Assembly (NCBI GenBank): GCA_963377175.1 | Contig: CAUJNA010002890.1 | Coordinates: 1,620,010-1,684,009, forward strand | Reading direction: 5' to 3' | DNA length: 64,000 bases | Source: Effrenium voratum | Taxonomy: Eukaryota; Sar; Dinophyceae; Suessiales; Symbiodiniaceae | Shown: positions 20,956 through 31,435 of the stretch, piece after piece | Layout: every line of letters starts with the position of its first letter | How positions within the stretch are numbered: the first letter of the stretch is position 1 | Program-made: the position numbers and the translations under genes | Notes under the pieces: generated by a model | Databases searched by the model: none | What the model saw: the letters and a program-made list of their open reading frames with translations, nothing else | Told to the model about the DNA's origin: nothing

Positions 20956-21040
20956 TACTTAAAGGGTCATTGTACTTAGTAAATGGGTAAGATGCATGGT
21001 TACAGACCACTTACCGTAGCCTTGCCCCTTCGAGTATAGT
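20956..21040. mobile_element. family B element, short copy
   Basis: acttaaagggtcattgtac and gccttgccccttcgag ends, with atggttacagaccacttacc. It sits inside an outer pair, ccagtgcttccagttgcc (20938-20955) and ctggaagcgctggg (21104-21117), so it is nested in another TIR element that recurs near 37900-38015 and 59098-59240. Confidence 0.55.
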
Positions 21041-21291
21041 AGAAACCATCATGTGGCACCCGGAGGCAAGGATTCTGGTGACCTATATATACTATAGAGG
21101 TAGCTGGAAGCGCTGGGATCGTGTAGGCAGCCAGCTTGCCTGTCCATGGCCTGAGTGTGTAAGCATGGTTTTGTCTTTTTTGAGGGTACACCTTTCAAGG
21201 GTTGCTGTTAAGGGAGAGCACATGGAAACTATTTTCAGAAACACTGACAGAGTGTTTAAGCCAAAGGCAACGGCTGAGGACTTTATTTGAG

Positions 21292-21396
21292 CCCAGAGAA
21301 CAACATCAGCGATGACCTCATCAGGGTTGAAGAAGAGCCTGAAGAGGAGGACATCATCTCCCCCGCGGACAAGAAGCCGCCGGACTGCACTTCAAG
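21292..21396 (+). CDS. exon, acidic linker, product unknown
   Basis: After tatttgag the frame reads PENNISDDLIRVEEEPEEED then IISPADKKPPDCTS and ends at a GT donor (ttcaag|gttagg). The strongly acidic, Pro-containing sequence is typical of a disordered cytosolic linker. It is among the clearest exons of the first 24 kb, with a single good frame. Confidence 0.6.
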
Positions 21397-21426
21397 GTTA
21401 GGTCCGACATCTCCGATTGATTTGTC

Positions 21427-21512
21427 TACTTAAAGAGGCGATCGGGTACTTAGTAAGTGGTTGGAATCCCAAGTACCAGTCTTACTAACCACTTTCTAAG
21501 CAAGGCGGTACC
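21427..21512. mobile_element. family B element, one end
   Basis: acttaaagaggcgatcgggta, then cttagtaagtggttgg and cttactaaccactttctaag; the closing gatcgcccc end is missing. Confidence 0.65.
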
Positions 21513-21628
21513 AGCCCGATTTATTTCCATGTCCCAGAAAACCATTGAGACTTCTGGTAAAACGGGGGGGGGGGGGGTCGTGGTAAGGCTGATGCAGACC
21601 TTTACATGACCCAGACATGGGGGCAATG

Positions 21629-21729
21629 TACCTGGAGTCTCCTTCTGACCCTTGAAAAATGGTTGGTCATTACCCAAAAAAACGGGGTCATTCACCCATT
21701 TTAAAATGGTCAGAAGGAGACTCCAGGTA
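21629..21729. mobile_element. family C TIR element
   Basis: tacctggagtctccttctga and tcagaaggagactccaggta are perfect inverted ends. The middle is aaaaatggttggtcattacc. A clean copy. Confidence 0.85.
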
Positions 21730-21802
21730 TCAATTATATTTGGGGTCGTTTAAGCACCAGGCGACTCCAGGTTGCGGTGGCTTTCACTCCTCCCAACTCC
21801 AA

Positions 21803-21902
21803 CTCACTTCCTCAGTTCATGAACTTAAAACTTTTTGGGAAGACCATTTTAGTTGTAAATATAAAGTTTGGACTGTTTTTGGCCATCCACTCAGCAAGCG
21901 AG
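21803..21902. mobile_element. family E TIR element
   Basis: ctcacttcctcagttcatga and cactcagcaagcgag ends; ctttttgggaagaccatttt inside. Confidence 0.75.
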
Positions 21903-22058
21903 CCAAACCACCCGCAGAAGGGGGTACACTTCATGTGGCTGTGGCCAATTTCTGGGGGTTTTGGGGGTACTGGAAACCATGGAGAGGATGTTCCACCTGC
22001 CCCCCCCGGGAAACCTGAGCCATGGGTGGCCAACAATTTGTTGGTTCAAAAATTCCAG

Positions 22059-22166
22059 TCGAAACAACTGAACGGCTTGGAAGAAGAACAAAGACGCCAG
22101 GGTGGAAACTTGGCACAGGGCAGTGCCTTTGGTTTACTTGTCGGGTTGAACCGATTCCGTACCTCG
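22059..22166 (+). CDS. candidate exon upstream of a family F introner
   Basis: After aaattccag the frame reads SKQLNGLEEEQRRQGGNLAQ and continues GSAFGLLVGLNRFRTS, ending exactly at the F donor (acctcg|gtcccc) in phase 0. The helix-forming start looks coding. Function unknown. Confidence 0.4.
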
Positions 22167-22277
22167 GTCCCCCAGTAGTGCCCTTTTACCCCTTTTTGGG
22201 GAGGGTTCCCCTACTAACACAGACTACAGAAAAAGAAGAAGATCGGGTAGCCTTATTCCTCTTACTGGAGGACCCAG
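22167..22277. mobile_element. family F element that forms a whole intron
   Basis: The 111-bp element starts gtcccccagtagtgccc and ends ctggaggacccag. Taken as an intron it has GT-AG ends and joins two open frames in phase 0. It is the best case here for an element equal to an intron. Confidence 0.7.
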
Positions 22278-22380
22278 GTGAAAAAACTCCCGGGGGTCCT
22301 GGGGTCCTTGCTGAGGTCTTGCTTCTACTTCGTAGAGTCTGGGTGGTTCCACTTCCTGGGTGCGCTGGCCGCGCGGCAAA
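22278..22380 (+). CDS. candidate exon downstream of a family F introner
   Basis: It follows gacccag and continues the upstream frame in phase: VKKLPGVLGSLLRSCFYFV then ESGWFHFLGALAARQ. Partly hydrophobic. The next intron begins before the G run at 22384. Another frame is also open. Confidence 0.35.
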
Positions 22381-22464
22381 AATCGGGGGGGGGGGGGTTC
22401 AGAAACTCATGTCCGGATGGGCCTACTTAAAGGCGCGACCGGGGACTTAGTAAGCGGTGAATGT

Positions 22465-22580
22465 TGACCCCGAGTCAATTCATTAATAGGGGTGTGTGCC
22501 TGGTTTTAGTGGGGAGTCATCACCTTTGGAGGGGAACACCCGCATATTAACAAACCGGGGCCTATTAATCCGGGGTCACT
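22465..22580. mobile_element. family M TIR element
   Basis: aatgttgaccccgag at the left and ccggggtcac at the right, with ctggttttagtggggagtca inside. A full copy is at 37495-37635. Confidence 0.6.
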
Positions 22581-22675
22581 GGGGTAGACTTAGGATACAT
22601 TTTAATTTTCACCAGTGACTCAACTTGAAGCAAACAACAAATTATACATTCTATAACTGGGCCTAACTCTTCTCA
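22580..22675. repeat. 96-bp dispersed duplicate, copy 1
   Basis: From tagacttaggatacatttta to aactgggcctaactct it is nearly identical to 23903-23987, including caaacaacaaattatacatt. Confidence 0.8.
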
Positions 22676-23429
22676 CGAACAAACTGGTTGTTCAAGGGGC
22701 CCGCAACATGGGACAGGCTTGAAGCGGGGTGTTGCCTGGGTACTTGGATGCCAAGTCTCGGGAAGTGGAAAAAAGGCCACCTGGTTTAGTTATACTCCAA
22801 GTGAGTTGAGCGGGGGACTGATAAGCGGGTTGTAACTTAGGCCACCAACTTGCTACCATGGCCAATCGAACACCCAATGGTTGAGAATCTGGGGTCAAAT
22901 CATAGAAGTTCCTTATTTGACTGTCACAACTTGCCCAGATGCTCCAAATGTCTGCCAATCCAGATATGATCAACTCCAGTTGCCGGTCCAGTTGGCTTTG
23001 GGACAGGGAGGCACCAGCAGGGGCAGGGCTCCATGTTTTTTTGACTACCCCAAAGTCGACTTAAACCCAGCGTGGTTGATTTCCCCAAAAGGAAAACTCC
23101 TGAGTTAAGGTCTACTTTGGGGTAGTCAAAAACGGACCCCTGTCCCGGGGCCTCTGGAATTTGTTCAGAACAAATGTTCACCGTGGCTTACAGGAGCAGC
23201 GCCCCAAATCCCTGGCCATGTTTACAGCCCAGTATCCGGCTTATGTTGTTCCAAAGTGTCAAACATATATCGTTTTTTCCCCAACAGTTGAAAGCTTTGG
23301 GGTCCGGGGCGGCCCTGCCAGCAGGGTTCCACCAGGGTTCGTGGAACCTTGCCGCAGGGCTGCTCCGGACCACCCCGGAGCCTATCTGCTTTCAGCTGTT
23401 GGGGAACAATTGGAGGGTGTTGCTTGTGA

Positions 23430-23700
23430 GCCGGAACATTCCTTGAACCTTACACTTGGCTGCACACCAGCCCGACACCTCCGGAGCCAATGTGGCCTGC
23501 GCCAGACCACCCCGCCTTGCACCTGGCCGTCACTAGACCACCCCGAACCTCCGGAACCTTCCTTAAACCTTACACCTGGCCTGCACCACCCCGGAACCTC
23601 CGGAACCTCCGGAACCTTCCTTGAACCTTACACCTAGCCGTCGCCAGACCACCCCGGAACTGGCCTGCACCAGACCACCCCGGAACCTCCAGAGGTCCAG
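23430..23700. repeat. degenerate ccggaacct / ccagaccacccc minisatellite
   Basis: Blocks such as ctccggaaccttccttgaac, cttacacctggc and ccagaccaccccgg repeat with variable spacing. Open frames here are repeat artefacts. Confidence 0.75.
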
Positions 23701-23775
23701 AACCTTAAGAATGGGTCAATGACCAACCATTTTTCAAGGGTCAGAAGGAGACTCCTACCCTCAAAGACACCCAAG

Positions 23776-23895
23776 GCTTTTTCGAGTTGAGCCGCGTGAT
23801 CGACTTTCCGTTCGTTCGCGGAGTTGGATCAATCCGGTTTCCAGAGATTCTTCTTTCCAGAGCACCAGCAAAGTATTTCGGAGTCTCCTTCAAAA
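23776..23895 (+). CDS. candidate exon, product unknown
   Basis: Right after a partial family C end (23700-23757) and an acccaag acceptor the frame reads FFELSRVIDFPFVRGVGSIR then FPEILLSRAPAKYFGVSF. It runs up to the duplicated 23903 repeat. Amphipathic and protein-like, just before the first VSD. Confidence 0.45.
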
Positions 23896-23902
23896 CTGAG
23901 AT

Positions 23903-23987
23903 AGACTTAGGATACATGTTACATTTCACCAGTGACTCAAAGTGAAGCAAACAACAAATTATACATTCTATAACTGGGCCTAACTCT
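23903..23987. repeat. 96-bp dispersed duplicate, copy 2
   Basis: Near-identical to 22580-22675, 1.3 kb upstream in the same orientation. Confidence 0.8.
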
Positions 23988-24122
23988 AACGTCTAACCAT
24001 GTAAAGAAGGGAACATGGCCCCAAATTTGAAATGGAGTTTCCAGGACTGGCTGGGGACCTGGATTCTCAAAGGTCATGGGTGGTTTTCTTCCTTACGCAC
24101 TTTTGGTGGGTCATTTCGGCAG

Positions 24123-24195
24123 AAGTTCAAGGGATGGGTCAGTCAGAAGGTCCAGGAAGCGTGGTTCCGGAACGACTTCAAGCAACCCATGCCAC
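24123..24195 (+). CDS. channel exon, cytosolic segment just before S1 (VSD 1)
   Basis: After tttcggcag the frame reads KFKGWVSQKVQEAWFRNDFK then QPMP and runs into a C-rich repeat that must begin the intron. The basic amphipathic helix suits the membrane-proximal segment before S1. The donor is unresolved. Confidence 0.5.
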
Positions 24196-24200
24196 AGCTC

Positions 24201-24314
24201 ACCCCACCCACCCCCACCCACCCCCACCCACCCCCACCCACCCCCGCCCACCCCCACCCACCCCCACCCACCCCCACCCACCCCCACTGACCCCCACCCG
24301 CACCCACCCCACCC
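24201..24314 (-). repeat. CCCCCACCCA decamer array
   Basis: About ten copies of cccccaccca. The - strand is G-rich and could form G-quadruplexes. It ends 14 bp before the S1 exon. The His/Pro-rich open frames crossing it are artefacts. Confidence 0.85.
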
Positions 24315-24328
24315 AGCCACCCCTCCAG

Positions 24329-24420
24329 GTGATTTGTGCCAACACGGTGAGTATCGTGATGGAGGCCGACTCCGAGGAGACAACTCGGGAGCCGAGAGCC
24401 TTTCTGGGCGCTGACCTGGG
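24329..24420 (+). CDS. channel exon, S1 of VSD 1
   Basis: After cccctccag the frame reads VICANTVSIVMEADSEETTR. A hydrophobic helix followed by EADSEE is typical of S1 and the start of the S1-S2 loop in dinoflagellate voltage-gated cation channels. The frame goes on as EPRAFLGADLGRK; the donor (GA or GC type) is not settled. The assignment rests on the motif and on S2, S3 and S4 exons following in order on the same strand. Confidence 0.7.
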
Positions 24421-24479
24421 AAGAAAGACTCACCGAGAAGTTCGGGGATTCGGAGAAAAAAACGGATGCCCCGTGTTTT

Positions 24480-24585
24480 GCTCACTCCCTCGTGCCGTTT
24501 CGGACTGGGGGTTTGGTGGCCATTTTAGTGGTAGACAACCAGTTTGGACAGAAATTGTCTTGGCCACTCCACGCGGGAAGTGAGT
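24480..24585. mobile_element. family E TIR element
   Basis: gctcactccctcgtgcc and ccacgcgggaagtgagt ends; ttggtggccattttagtggt inside. Confidence 0.7.
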
Positions 24586-24779
24586 ACAAGCACGGCCCAA
24601 GGAAACCAATGTACGTAGCTGACGACAATCCTGAACGGTAAACAATGATTACGCGACCCCCCAAAGCGATTTCTACAGAGAGTGTGCCAGAATCTATTTC
24701 TATGTTTTTTTTTTTGTTCCCCAGATAGCTGAAAGCTATAGGGGTTCTAACTTCTAATAAAGAGTGGAAAGTGATTTGC

Positions 24780-25110
24780 GAGATTGAGGGCCGGGTGCTA
24801 GGGGGCATGCAGTTTGGGGTGCTGGTGGATGCTGCTTTCCAAGCTTGACGGCCGGGTGTTAGGGGGCATGCAATTTGGGGGTGCTGGTGGATGCTGCTTT
24901 GCGAGCTTGACGGCCGAGTGCTAAGGGGCATGCAGTTTGGGGTGCTGGTGGATGCTGCTTTGCGAGCTTGACGGCCGGGTGCTAAGGGGCATGCAGTTTG
25001 GGGTGCTGGTGGATGCTGCTTTGCGAGCTTGACGGCCGGGTGCTAGGGGGCATGCAGTTTGGGGTGCTGGTGGAGGGGCACGCAGTTTGGGGTGCTGGTG
25101 GATGCTGTTC
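24780..25110. repeat. 61-bp tandem array, five units plus a partial
   Basis: The word ccgggtg (or ccgagtg) falls at 24791, 24852, 24914, 24975 and 25036, so the period is 61-62. Each unit contains gggggcatgcagtttggggt and gctggtggatgctgctttgc. A truncated unit follows at 25075. Confidence 0.9.
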
Positions 25111-25139
25111 GCGCGCGAACGGTTCGTGGCTGGTGTATC

Positions 25140-25540
25140 GTCATGATGTTCCCAACCTTGTCATGATACAACTGGGGTCACTGCGATGCTGCGTTATTGT
25201 TTGTGGTTGTAGTGGCGCCGTGATGCTGTCAACATCAGGATGATGCTGATACGCTGTCGCAAGATGGTTCGTGGCTGTATCATCATGATGCTGCCTTTAC
25301 CATCAGCATGATGCTGTTTGCATCACCATGATGCTGTCCGCATCATGATGATGGTGTCCGCGTCATCATGATGCTGTCGAACTCATCAGAACTGTATCAG
25401 CATGATGCTCTCAACATCATCAGTATGCTGCTGAACTCATTAGGACGTTGTATGCGCGTTTGTAGCGCACCATGCTCAGTGGCTGTGGTATCATCATGGT
25501 GCTGTCTACATCATCATGATAATGCTGCGTCATGGTTCGT
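25140..25540. repeat. catcatgatgctgt degenerate repeat
   Basis: Many imperfect copies of catcatgatgctgt interleaved with tcgtggctgtatcatc. It follows the 61-bp array directly. No coding signal. Confidence 0.8.
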
Positions 25541-26008
25541 AGCCGTGGTGTGCTATCTGGGGTCTATGCTGGTGTACTTTTTTTTTTTTTTTTACGTATA
25601 CTGAGCCAGAATCAAAACTGATCGGTATTAAACTCGTCTCCCCAGAACCATGCTTCAGTTGTTCTTCCTTTGGCCAGTCAGAATGTGAAGAGCAGAGCAG
25701 TCCCGGCTTTCGAGGGAACTCCTTTCCACGAACGGGGGCCTTTCTAGTAGGTTCTGACAAACACAGCGGAGTTGAGTGAGTGTCCCACGTTCAATTCGGG
25801 GGAACAGGATTGGTTGATTTGGGAGGGACATGATATCACTCACTCAAAAGCCCACAAAATTCAGGGACAAGCCAATGTCTACGTCGGATCAATCCGGAGG
25901 ACAGTACCAATCAGGGGGGGTTCCCTTTCTGGTAAGGACATGATCCATTTTAGGAGATCCCCTGACTTGGGTCCGCGATTATTCCAAAGTTAAGTGTCCC
26001 ATGATCTT

Positions 26009-26107
26009 CCTAGAGTCTCCCTAAGGACCCTTAAAAAATGGTTGGTCACTACCTAAAATAATGGTTGGTCATGGACCTATTTTTAAAGGGTCATGGAGAC
26101 TCCAGGT
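26009..26107. mobile_element. family C TIR element
   Basis: tagagtctccctaaggac and gtcatggagactccaggt ends; aaaatggttggtcactacc inside. Confidence 0.75.
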
Positions 26108-26667
26108 TGGGGAAGTATTGATTATTGTTTGTCATTGGCTTTCAGGATAGCCGCAATGGATTCCCTGCAAGCGAAGCTTCCACCGCCTTTGAATAGGAGC
26201 TGGTGAAGAAACTGCTCCTCGGATGATGGTTGGGCTTCATTTTAAGTTCTGCCATGAACCAGACGATTGTGTGTAGTGGGAAGTGGGTTTTTTAGGATGG
26301 TTTCAGAATTCCCTGCAAAATGATAATCAAGTCACGGGAATGACTGATGTTGGTATTACGAAGGTTGGTGCTTCGCGCAATGCAAGGCTCCCAGTCCTGG
26401 GCCCCTTGCTACGTGAGGATGTACCTTTGAAAGGCCAATCAAGTACCAAGTGCGTCATAGAGCGAGACACGTCTACGCGGCTTTGCTTGTTAGCAGCCTC
26501 TGGGTTTTCCTTGTTACACTCCGTCCCTTGGCACTTTGTGTGGCGTAGCACTAAATAATGCAATAGTTGTTCTTTTCTTTTTTTTTCTGGACCGTACTAA
26601 ACGGAAGCGGTTTCCTTTTTTTATTTTAGGAACTGTTATCTACTTTTTGGGGCGGGGTTTCCCTGAA

Positions 26668-26784
26668 TACTGAAAGGGGCGATCGGGTACGCAGTAAGTA
26701 GTTAGTAAGACTGTAACCCACAAAAGCCATGTATCCAGGTTTACCAACCACTTACATGACGTACCCGATCGCCCCTTTAAGTAG
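26668..26784. mobile_element. family B TIR element
   Basis: actgaaaggggcgatcgggta and tacccgatcgcccctttaag are near-perfect inverted ends. A complete copy of 117 bp. Confidence 0.85.
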
Positions 26785-27675
26785 GGTCCTCCAGATGTTC
26801 ATCCGAAATATCCTCAGAAGGTCAACCCCGGCCGGCCTTTCGAAGGTCGTTCAAATGTGGGTTTCCCCAGTTGCATCAGATGGTCCAGATGGCAAATGGG
26901 TTCCCGCCTATGGCCGTAAAAAGGATCCCCAGGTGTTTTTGCCGTTCAGGGCAGTGGTTGCAACTAGGATAAAATTGAAATGTGTGATTTGTAGATTTTA
27001 CTTGTGAAGCACACCGGCTGAGGGAACAAGGGTTGCCTTTTGGTTGCACTTGGGCATACTCAATGATGTTTTGTGCTGCCCCTGAAACCAGGGTAAATGA
27101 CTTCAATACTCCTGTGTTTCCAGCTGCCACTACATCAGTGTTTCTTACATCACGGTTTCACTTAGTTTCCTTCGCTGTCAACGTCAGGTAGGTTGGTTAT
27201 AAGCACCACTACGTGGAGGTTCAATCAACTTTATAACAAGATTATAAGGGCACCACCCCCAGCCGTAGTTTATCACCACGGTACCTGACGCCAACGTCAA
27301 GGAACATGCCATATGCCGGTTCCAGGCGTCCCTCCAGTGCCCAGTTGTCCTTCTTGGAGGTGGGCCCCTTCAAAAATGTCAACCATAAGCGCCCAGGTTG
27401 TGTCCGACCTCAGCTGTGCAACACCCCGGAACTTTTTGGATGCCTCCCAAGCTGCCCTAATCGACTCCAACTTTCAGCGGTTGGGGAAAAACGTTTGTTA
27501 TCTTGCTCTTGGCGGTTCCCAGCCGTCCCCCTAGGCCTTTTTTTGTTGGTTTAGCGGGGGTTTCCAACAACCCCGCAAGTTAAGCTTTTAGCAGGGGCTC
27601 TGAATGCAGACAACCCAGTTTTGAGAAACCACCACAGAATGCCTATCGTAAGGCATGACCTTCTACTTAGGTATT

Positions 27676-27776
27676 AGGAAGCTCCAACATAGGTGGCTCG
27701 TTTTTTTTTTTTTTTTTTCCGTTTTTTTTCAGGGGTCCCTGGAGGTCTGAAGGTGGCGAAAAACCTTTGGCTACTG
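27676..27776. repeat. direct duplicate of the sequence before the S2 exon, copy 1
   Basis: aggaagctccaacataggtg through the poly-T tract to cctttggctactg is repeated at 27920-28014, where it ends at the S2 acceptor. A family B element lies between the two copies. Confidence 0.85.
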
Positions 27777-27796
27777 GGTGGTTTCCTTACATGTGT

Positions 27797-27903
27797 TAGT
27801 AGGGACTGAAGGGAGACTGAGAACCATGGCTTTTGTGGGTTATCTCACCATGGCTATGACAACCACTTACCTGACGTACCGATTCGATCGCCCGCTTAAG
27901 TAG
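27797..27903. mobile_element. family B element between duplicated flanks
   Basis: gaaccatggcttttgtgggt, then gattcgatcgcccgcttaag. The left end is eroded. Confidence 0.6.
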
Positions 27904-27919
27904 CTCCAACAGCAGCCAA

Positions 27920-28014
27920 CAGGAAGCTCCAACATAGGTGGCTCGGTTTTTTTTTCGTTTTTTTTCAGGGGTCCCTGGAGGTCTGAAGGTGGCGAAAAAC
28001 CTTTGGCTACTGCT
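27920..28014. repeat. direct duplicate before the S2 exon, copy 2
   Basis: Carries the same aggaagctccaacataggtg...ctttggctactg stretch as copy 1 with a shorter poly-T, followed at once by ctgag|g, the acceptor of the S2 exon. Confidence 0.85.
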
Positions 28015-28017
28015 GAG

Positions 28018-28113
28018 GTACTGGCTGGACCAAGGTGCCCTGATCTTCTACTGCCTGGAGCTCTTTTGCCGCGCTTGCTTCTGGAAGCACACGACTCAGA
28101 CGCGTCCGGAGAA
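28018..28113 (+). CDS. channel exon, S2 of VSD 1
   Basis: After tactgctgag the frame reads YWLDQGALIFYCLELFCRAC then FWKHTTQTRPEK. A hydrophobic helix with the ..ExxxR pattern (LELFCRA) is the S2 signature. With a GT donor at gagaa|gtggcg the exon ends in phase 2 and joins the S3 exon at 29092 to give EKNRLFCGT with no frameshift. An alternative donor is at 28127. Confidence 0.75.
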
Positions 28114-28819
28114 GTGGCGAAGGGCGGTCTAATTTTTTTTGAGGCCTTGGAGCCCCCTCCAGGTGTGGAAGCTCCAGATTTCCGGGTGCTTGGCTTCTTT
28201 CTTTCTCTTTTTTTGCGGGGGTTTGGACACCCAATTCGGTCTGCCTTTCGGGATCCAACAAAGGTTCCCATGGTACCCTCAAGAAAAGAGGAAGCCGAAG
28301 TGGGTTTCGGTTTTCTGTGTTCTCGAACTTCAGCCGCTAAAAGACAGGTACCCTCCAGGTACCCTCCAGGTACCGAACCTCCAAAGAAATCAAGACGCGA
28401 GACGTCCCGGCCCCAAACGCGGCCTTTTGCCCTATTCAAGTCAATGACCCAAAGGGCGCCTTGCAAAAAAGCGAAAATGTCCGGATCCCTTGATCTGCTT
28501 CGGCGTCGGACAATTCGGGGGTCGCCTTGTGGTTTCAAGCCTTGCCGCGTTGCCCCTCTGTTGCGAGTGCCCTTATTTAGAGACATATGCATCCATTGGG
28601 TTGTCTTGTCTTGAGGGTACACTTTTTGGGGTTGGTTTGAAGGAAAACCAACATGACTTCCTTATTTTTTACCCCCCGATTTTTACACCTGCCCACATAC
28701 CCAAGACTTACCGAAACTACAGGGTCACGTGTCTTCCATGCTTTAGGATAGTGTCGGCTCCAAGCTTCGGAATCTATGCCAATCAGCCTCCCTCGAATTG
28801 GTGGTTTGGATTTGCCCTT

Positions 28820-28967
28820 TATAAGGGGCAGGGCTTTGACCCATAATGGTACTAACGTAGATACAAGTTGTCCTTTGCTTGGGGCAGTGTACTGAGACAG
28901 TGGTTGGTAAGCCTGGCTCTAACCCACAAAAGCCATCAGGCTTGCTAACCACTGCCCCTTTAAGTGG
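28820..28967. mobile_element. family B TIR element
   Basis: ttataaggggcagggctttg and ccactgcccctttaag ends; ggttggtaagcctggctct inside. Confidence 0.65.
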
Positions 28968-29091
28968 GGCTCCAAGTGATTCAAGGTAGAGTTAAACCCA
29001 GGATAGACTCAAACCAAGGCAAAACTGCCGGTTCCCCTCCATCAACCCCGGCCTGAGATCTTCAGTCTTTGGGGTGGCCTCTCTGATCGAG

Positions 29092-29164
29092 GAACCGCCT
29101 GTTTTGCGGCACACGGTCCCTGGCGATGTGGAGCATGCTGGACTTTCTGGTGGTGGGCGCTGGG
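29092..29164 (+). CDS. channel exon, S2-S3 linker and S3 of VSD 1
   Basis: After gatcgag the frame reads NRLFCGTRSLAMWSMLDFLV then VGAG. The motif W-x-x-x-D-F-L-V-V marks S3, and FCG before it is the usual S2-S3 linker (FF-G). A GC donor (gctggg|gcaaag) would end it in phase 0; the frame meets a stop at 29187. A TIR element begins 35 bp downstream. Confidence 0.8.
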
Positions 29165-29198
29165 GCAAAGCCCTTAGCCTCCGGAAAGTAGCTTCCCC

Positions 29199-29352
29199 AT
29201 GTGAGCCACGTGCTCAAAACCGATTCGGGTAGATGAAGGTTAAGGGACAATCCCCTTGCCATAAATAGCTGCGGATCTCCGCCTTCGGAAGATTCCTTAC
29301 ATGATTCTGGGATTTAGACCATTTGAGTACCGGGTTTTGAGCAAGTGACTCA
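29199..29352. mobile_element. TIR element 'gtgagccacgtgctcaaaacc'
   Basis: gtgagccacgtgctcaaaac and gttttgagcaagtgactcat are inverted ends. The interior (gggacaatccccttgccata) recurs at 121-270 and, diverged, at 38105-38255. Confidence 0.8.
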
Positions 29353-29369
29353 TGTCCGACTTGGTTGGT

Positions 29370-29420
29370 TCAAAGGGGATAGACAGACAGATAGACAGGC
29401 AGACGGACAGATAGCCGGAT
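29370..29420. repeat. gaca/gata microsatellite
   Basis: gatagacagacagatagac and related tetramers flank the left end of the inserted block. Confidence 0.75.
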
Positions 29421-31204
29421 AGATACCCAGAGAATCCATGTAGGCAAATATGGCATACATTGAAATGTAGCCATTTTTTGGGTACATTGGTACGTAGCCA
29501 AAAAATGACGACATTGTCGGAATTTGTCGGAGCTCCCGTCGGACAGTCAAAATATATCCCAAGATTGGCATCGTTTGGAAACGCCCCCGTCGGGACAGTC
29601 AAAATCCCGTCCAGAAGTGACCACGTTTGTCAGTCCCAATCACCATCGCACGAGGTCAAATAATCTTTCTTACCAGCCTGCACACTTAGCCGCAAACATA
29701 CCGCACAGAGCCCCCTTTGCTACACAAGTCTATTTCGTTTGAGCAGTATTCGTTGCAGTGTTGACATAACCACTTCAAAGTATGGATGTTTGGGGAACAA
29801 TGGGTAGAACATCAAACATGGGTTTGGTTGCGTGTTACCTGCAGTAGCAACCGGTGACTTGCACGGAGCCCATTATTTTTGAACGAGCATGGATACTGCC
29901 AGCATACTCTGCGCTTGCAATTCGCGCTGGTGAAATGCAGACTTCGTGTATGTGCACAGACGAGGAGACCATGCAAAATACGAACGAGTTATACGCTTGT
30001 ATTACGATACGCACCACTTTCTGCACACTTATTGACATCCACTCCGAAATACTCCAATTGTCAACATCGCAATGCAAATCATTGGCACGACGGCGTTTGC
30101 CGCTAAAAGTCGGGACTTGTTACCAGAAGCCCTCACTCCCAACCAGAAAGGAAGAAAACCTATCATAAGCGCAAACAGTTATTATCTCCGTCATCTTGCT
30201 ACGATCCTGATACTTGTGCGGAAGGATGTAAAATACTTGATGTAGTAATTTTACCTATACCCCCGTTTTGCTTGTCCTCTATCAGGAAGCAAGGTAAAAT
30301 CCCTTATTTTACCCAACAGCTACCAGCGGGGCGCAATTTTCAAAACTACTTCAAACTTGGGATTGCGACAGCTGAGTTTGGGCATGATTTTGGTTGCGCG
30401 TAGGCATTCTGTTTGGGACTTAGAAATGCTGGCTCCTTACTGACTGCGAGATGAGGAGTCCAAAGCAAAATATTGGCCACTCAGGCTCCTGCATCTATCC
30501 AGCACTCAAACCTGCATTTCTCCAGGAAGAAGGCTTCTTATGCGAAAAGGGTGTTAAAAAGTAATTTGCAAAAACACGGCTCAAATTGGTCAGGCAGATG
30601 AAGCAACAACATATTTGTGCACAATGCATACAAATTGAGATTTTTTTTTGTCACGATGTACTGTGTAATGACACAACGTGTTTGTGTGCCTCGTTTCAGG
30701 TCATTGTCATTTTCCCAAGATTCAAAATGTTCGAACCATTATGTCTAAACCCGCCCACGTTGGAGGATATACATGCCACGACGAACAGTCACTGTAGCCA
30801 ATATGTGCCACGCAAGATTCGTTCTCCGACCGGGCTTGGCATGCGATTGCTTGTCGCTACTGATTTTTAAGTGCACCCGGATTTGCCAGGTAGATTTCCT
30901 AACTCCTAATTAAGCAAGGGTTCAAGTTTTACCATACAATACCATCATCAGTCTTTTTCAGAGCTCCAAACTGGCCACTCAAGTTTTCTACTCCCTTTCA
31001 TAAGCAGGCTGCCCAAACTTCCGCTTCGACAAAGTCCCATCACGTGCATTAGGGAATTCCGACTGCAGCTCAGCAAAGTATTCCTCAAATTCTCTCACAC
31101 CTGAAAACGGCGGGTCCTGGCTAAACTGTGCCCGCGCCACATTTTCCACAAGCCCCAAACAGCTTGCGCATCACTGGCTGCAGCAAATGGCCCAGCAACT
31201 CTGG

Positions 31205-31435
31205 GAGTGATTCCGCGTGATTTGGCGTGATTTGTTGTCGGAACGTAGTCATATTTTTGCTTACGTTGACGGAAAAACGTGATTTCGCGTGATTTGGCGT
31301 GATTTATTGCCGGATAGTGCGTGTACTGCTGCCAACGTTCACCAGAAAACTGTGATGTTGATTTCTCTTCGGTTTTGCGTTTTTAGCTTATGCTGGAAGG
31401 ACATATGTGATTTTCAGGGATTTGGCGTGTGACTT
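31205..31435. repeat. gtgatttggcgtgattt short repeats
   Basis: ttccgcgtgatttggcgtga occurs at 31210, tttcgcgtgatttggcgtga at 31282, and a diverged third copy near 31409. Confidence 0.6.

Noticed and set aside
24032..24583. A 183-codon frame rich in His and Pro.
   Set aside because: It crosses the CCCCCACCCA array. The channel exons at 24123 and 24329 are in or near it, but the array itself must be intronic.
27867..28622. Long overlapping frames on both strands (203-251 codons).
   Set aside because: The S2 exon occupies only 28018-28113 in another frame; the rest is intron sequence without motif support.
29854..30168. Protein-coding gene inside the inserted block.
   Set aside because: Short frame, overlapping alternatives on both strands and no domain motif.
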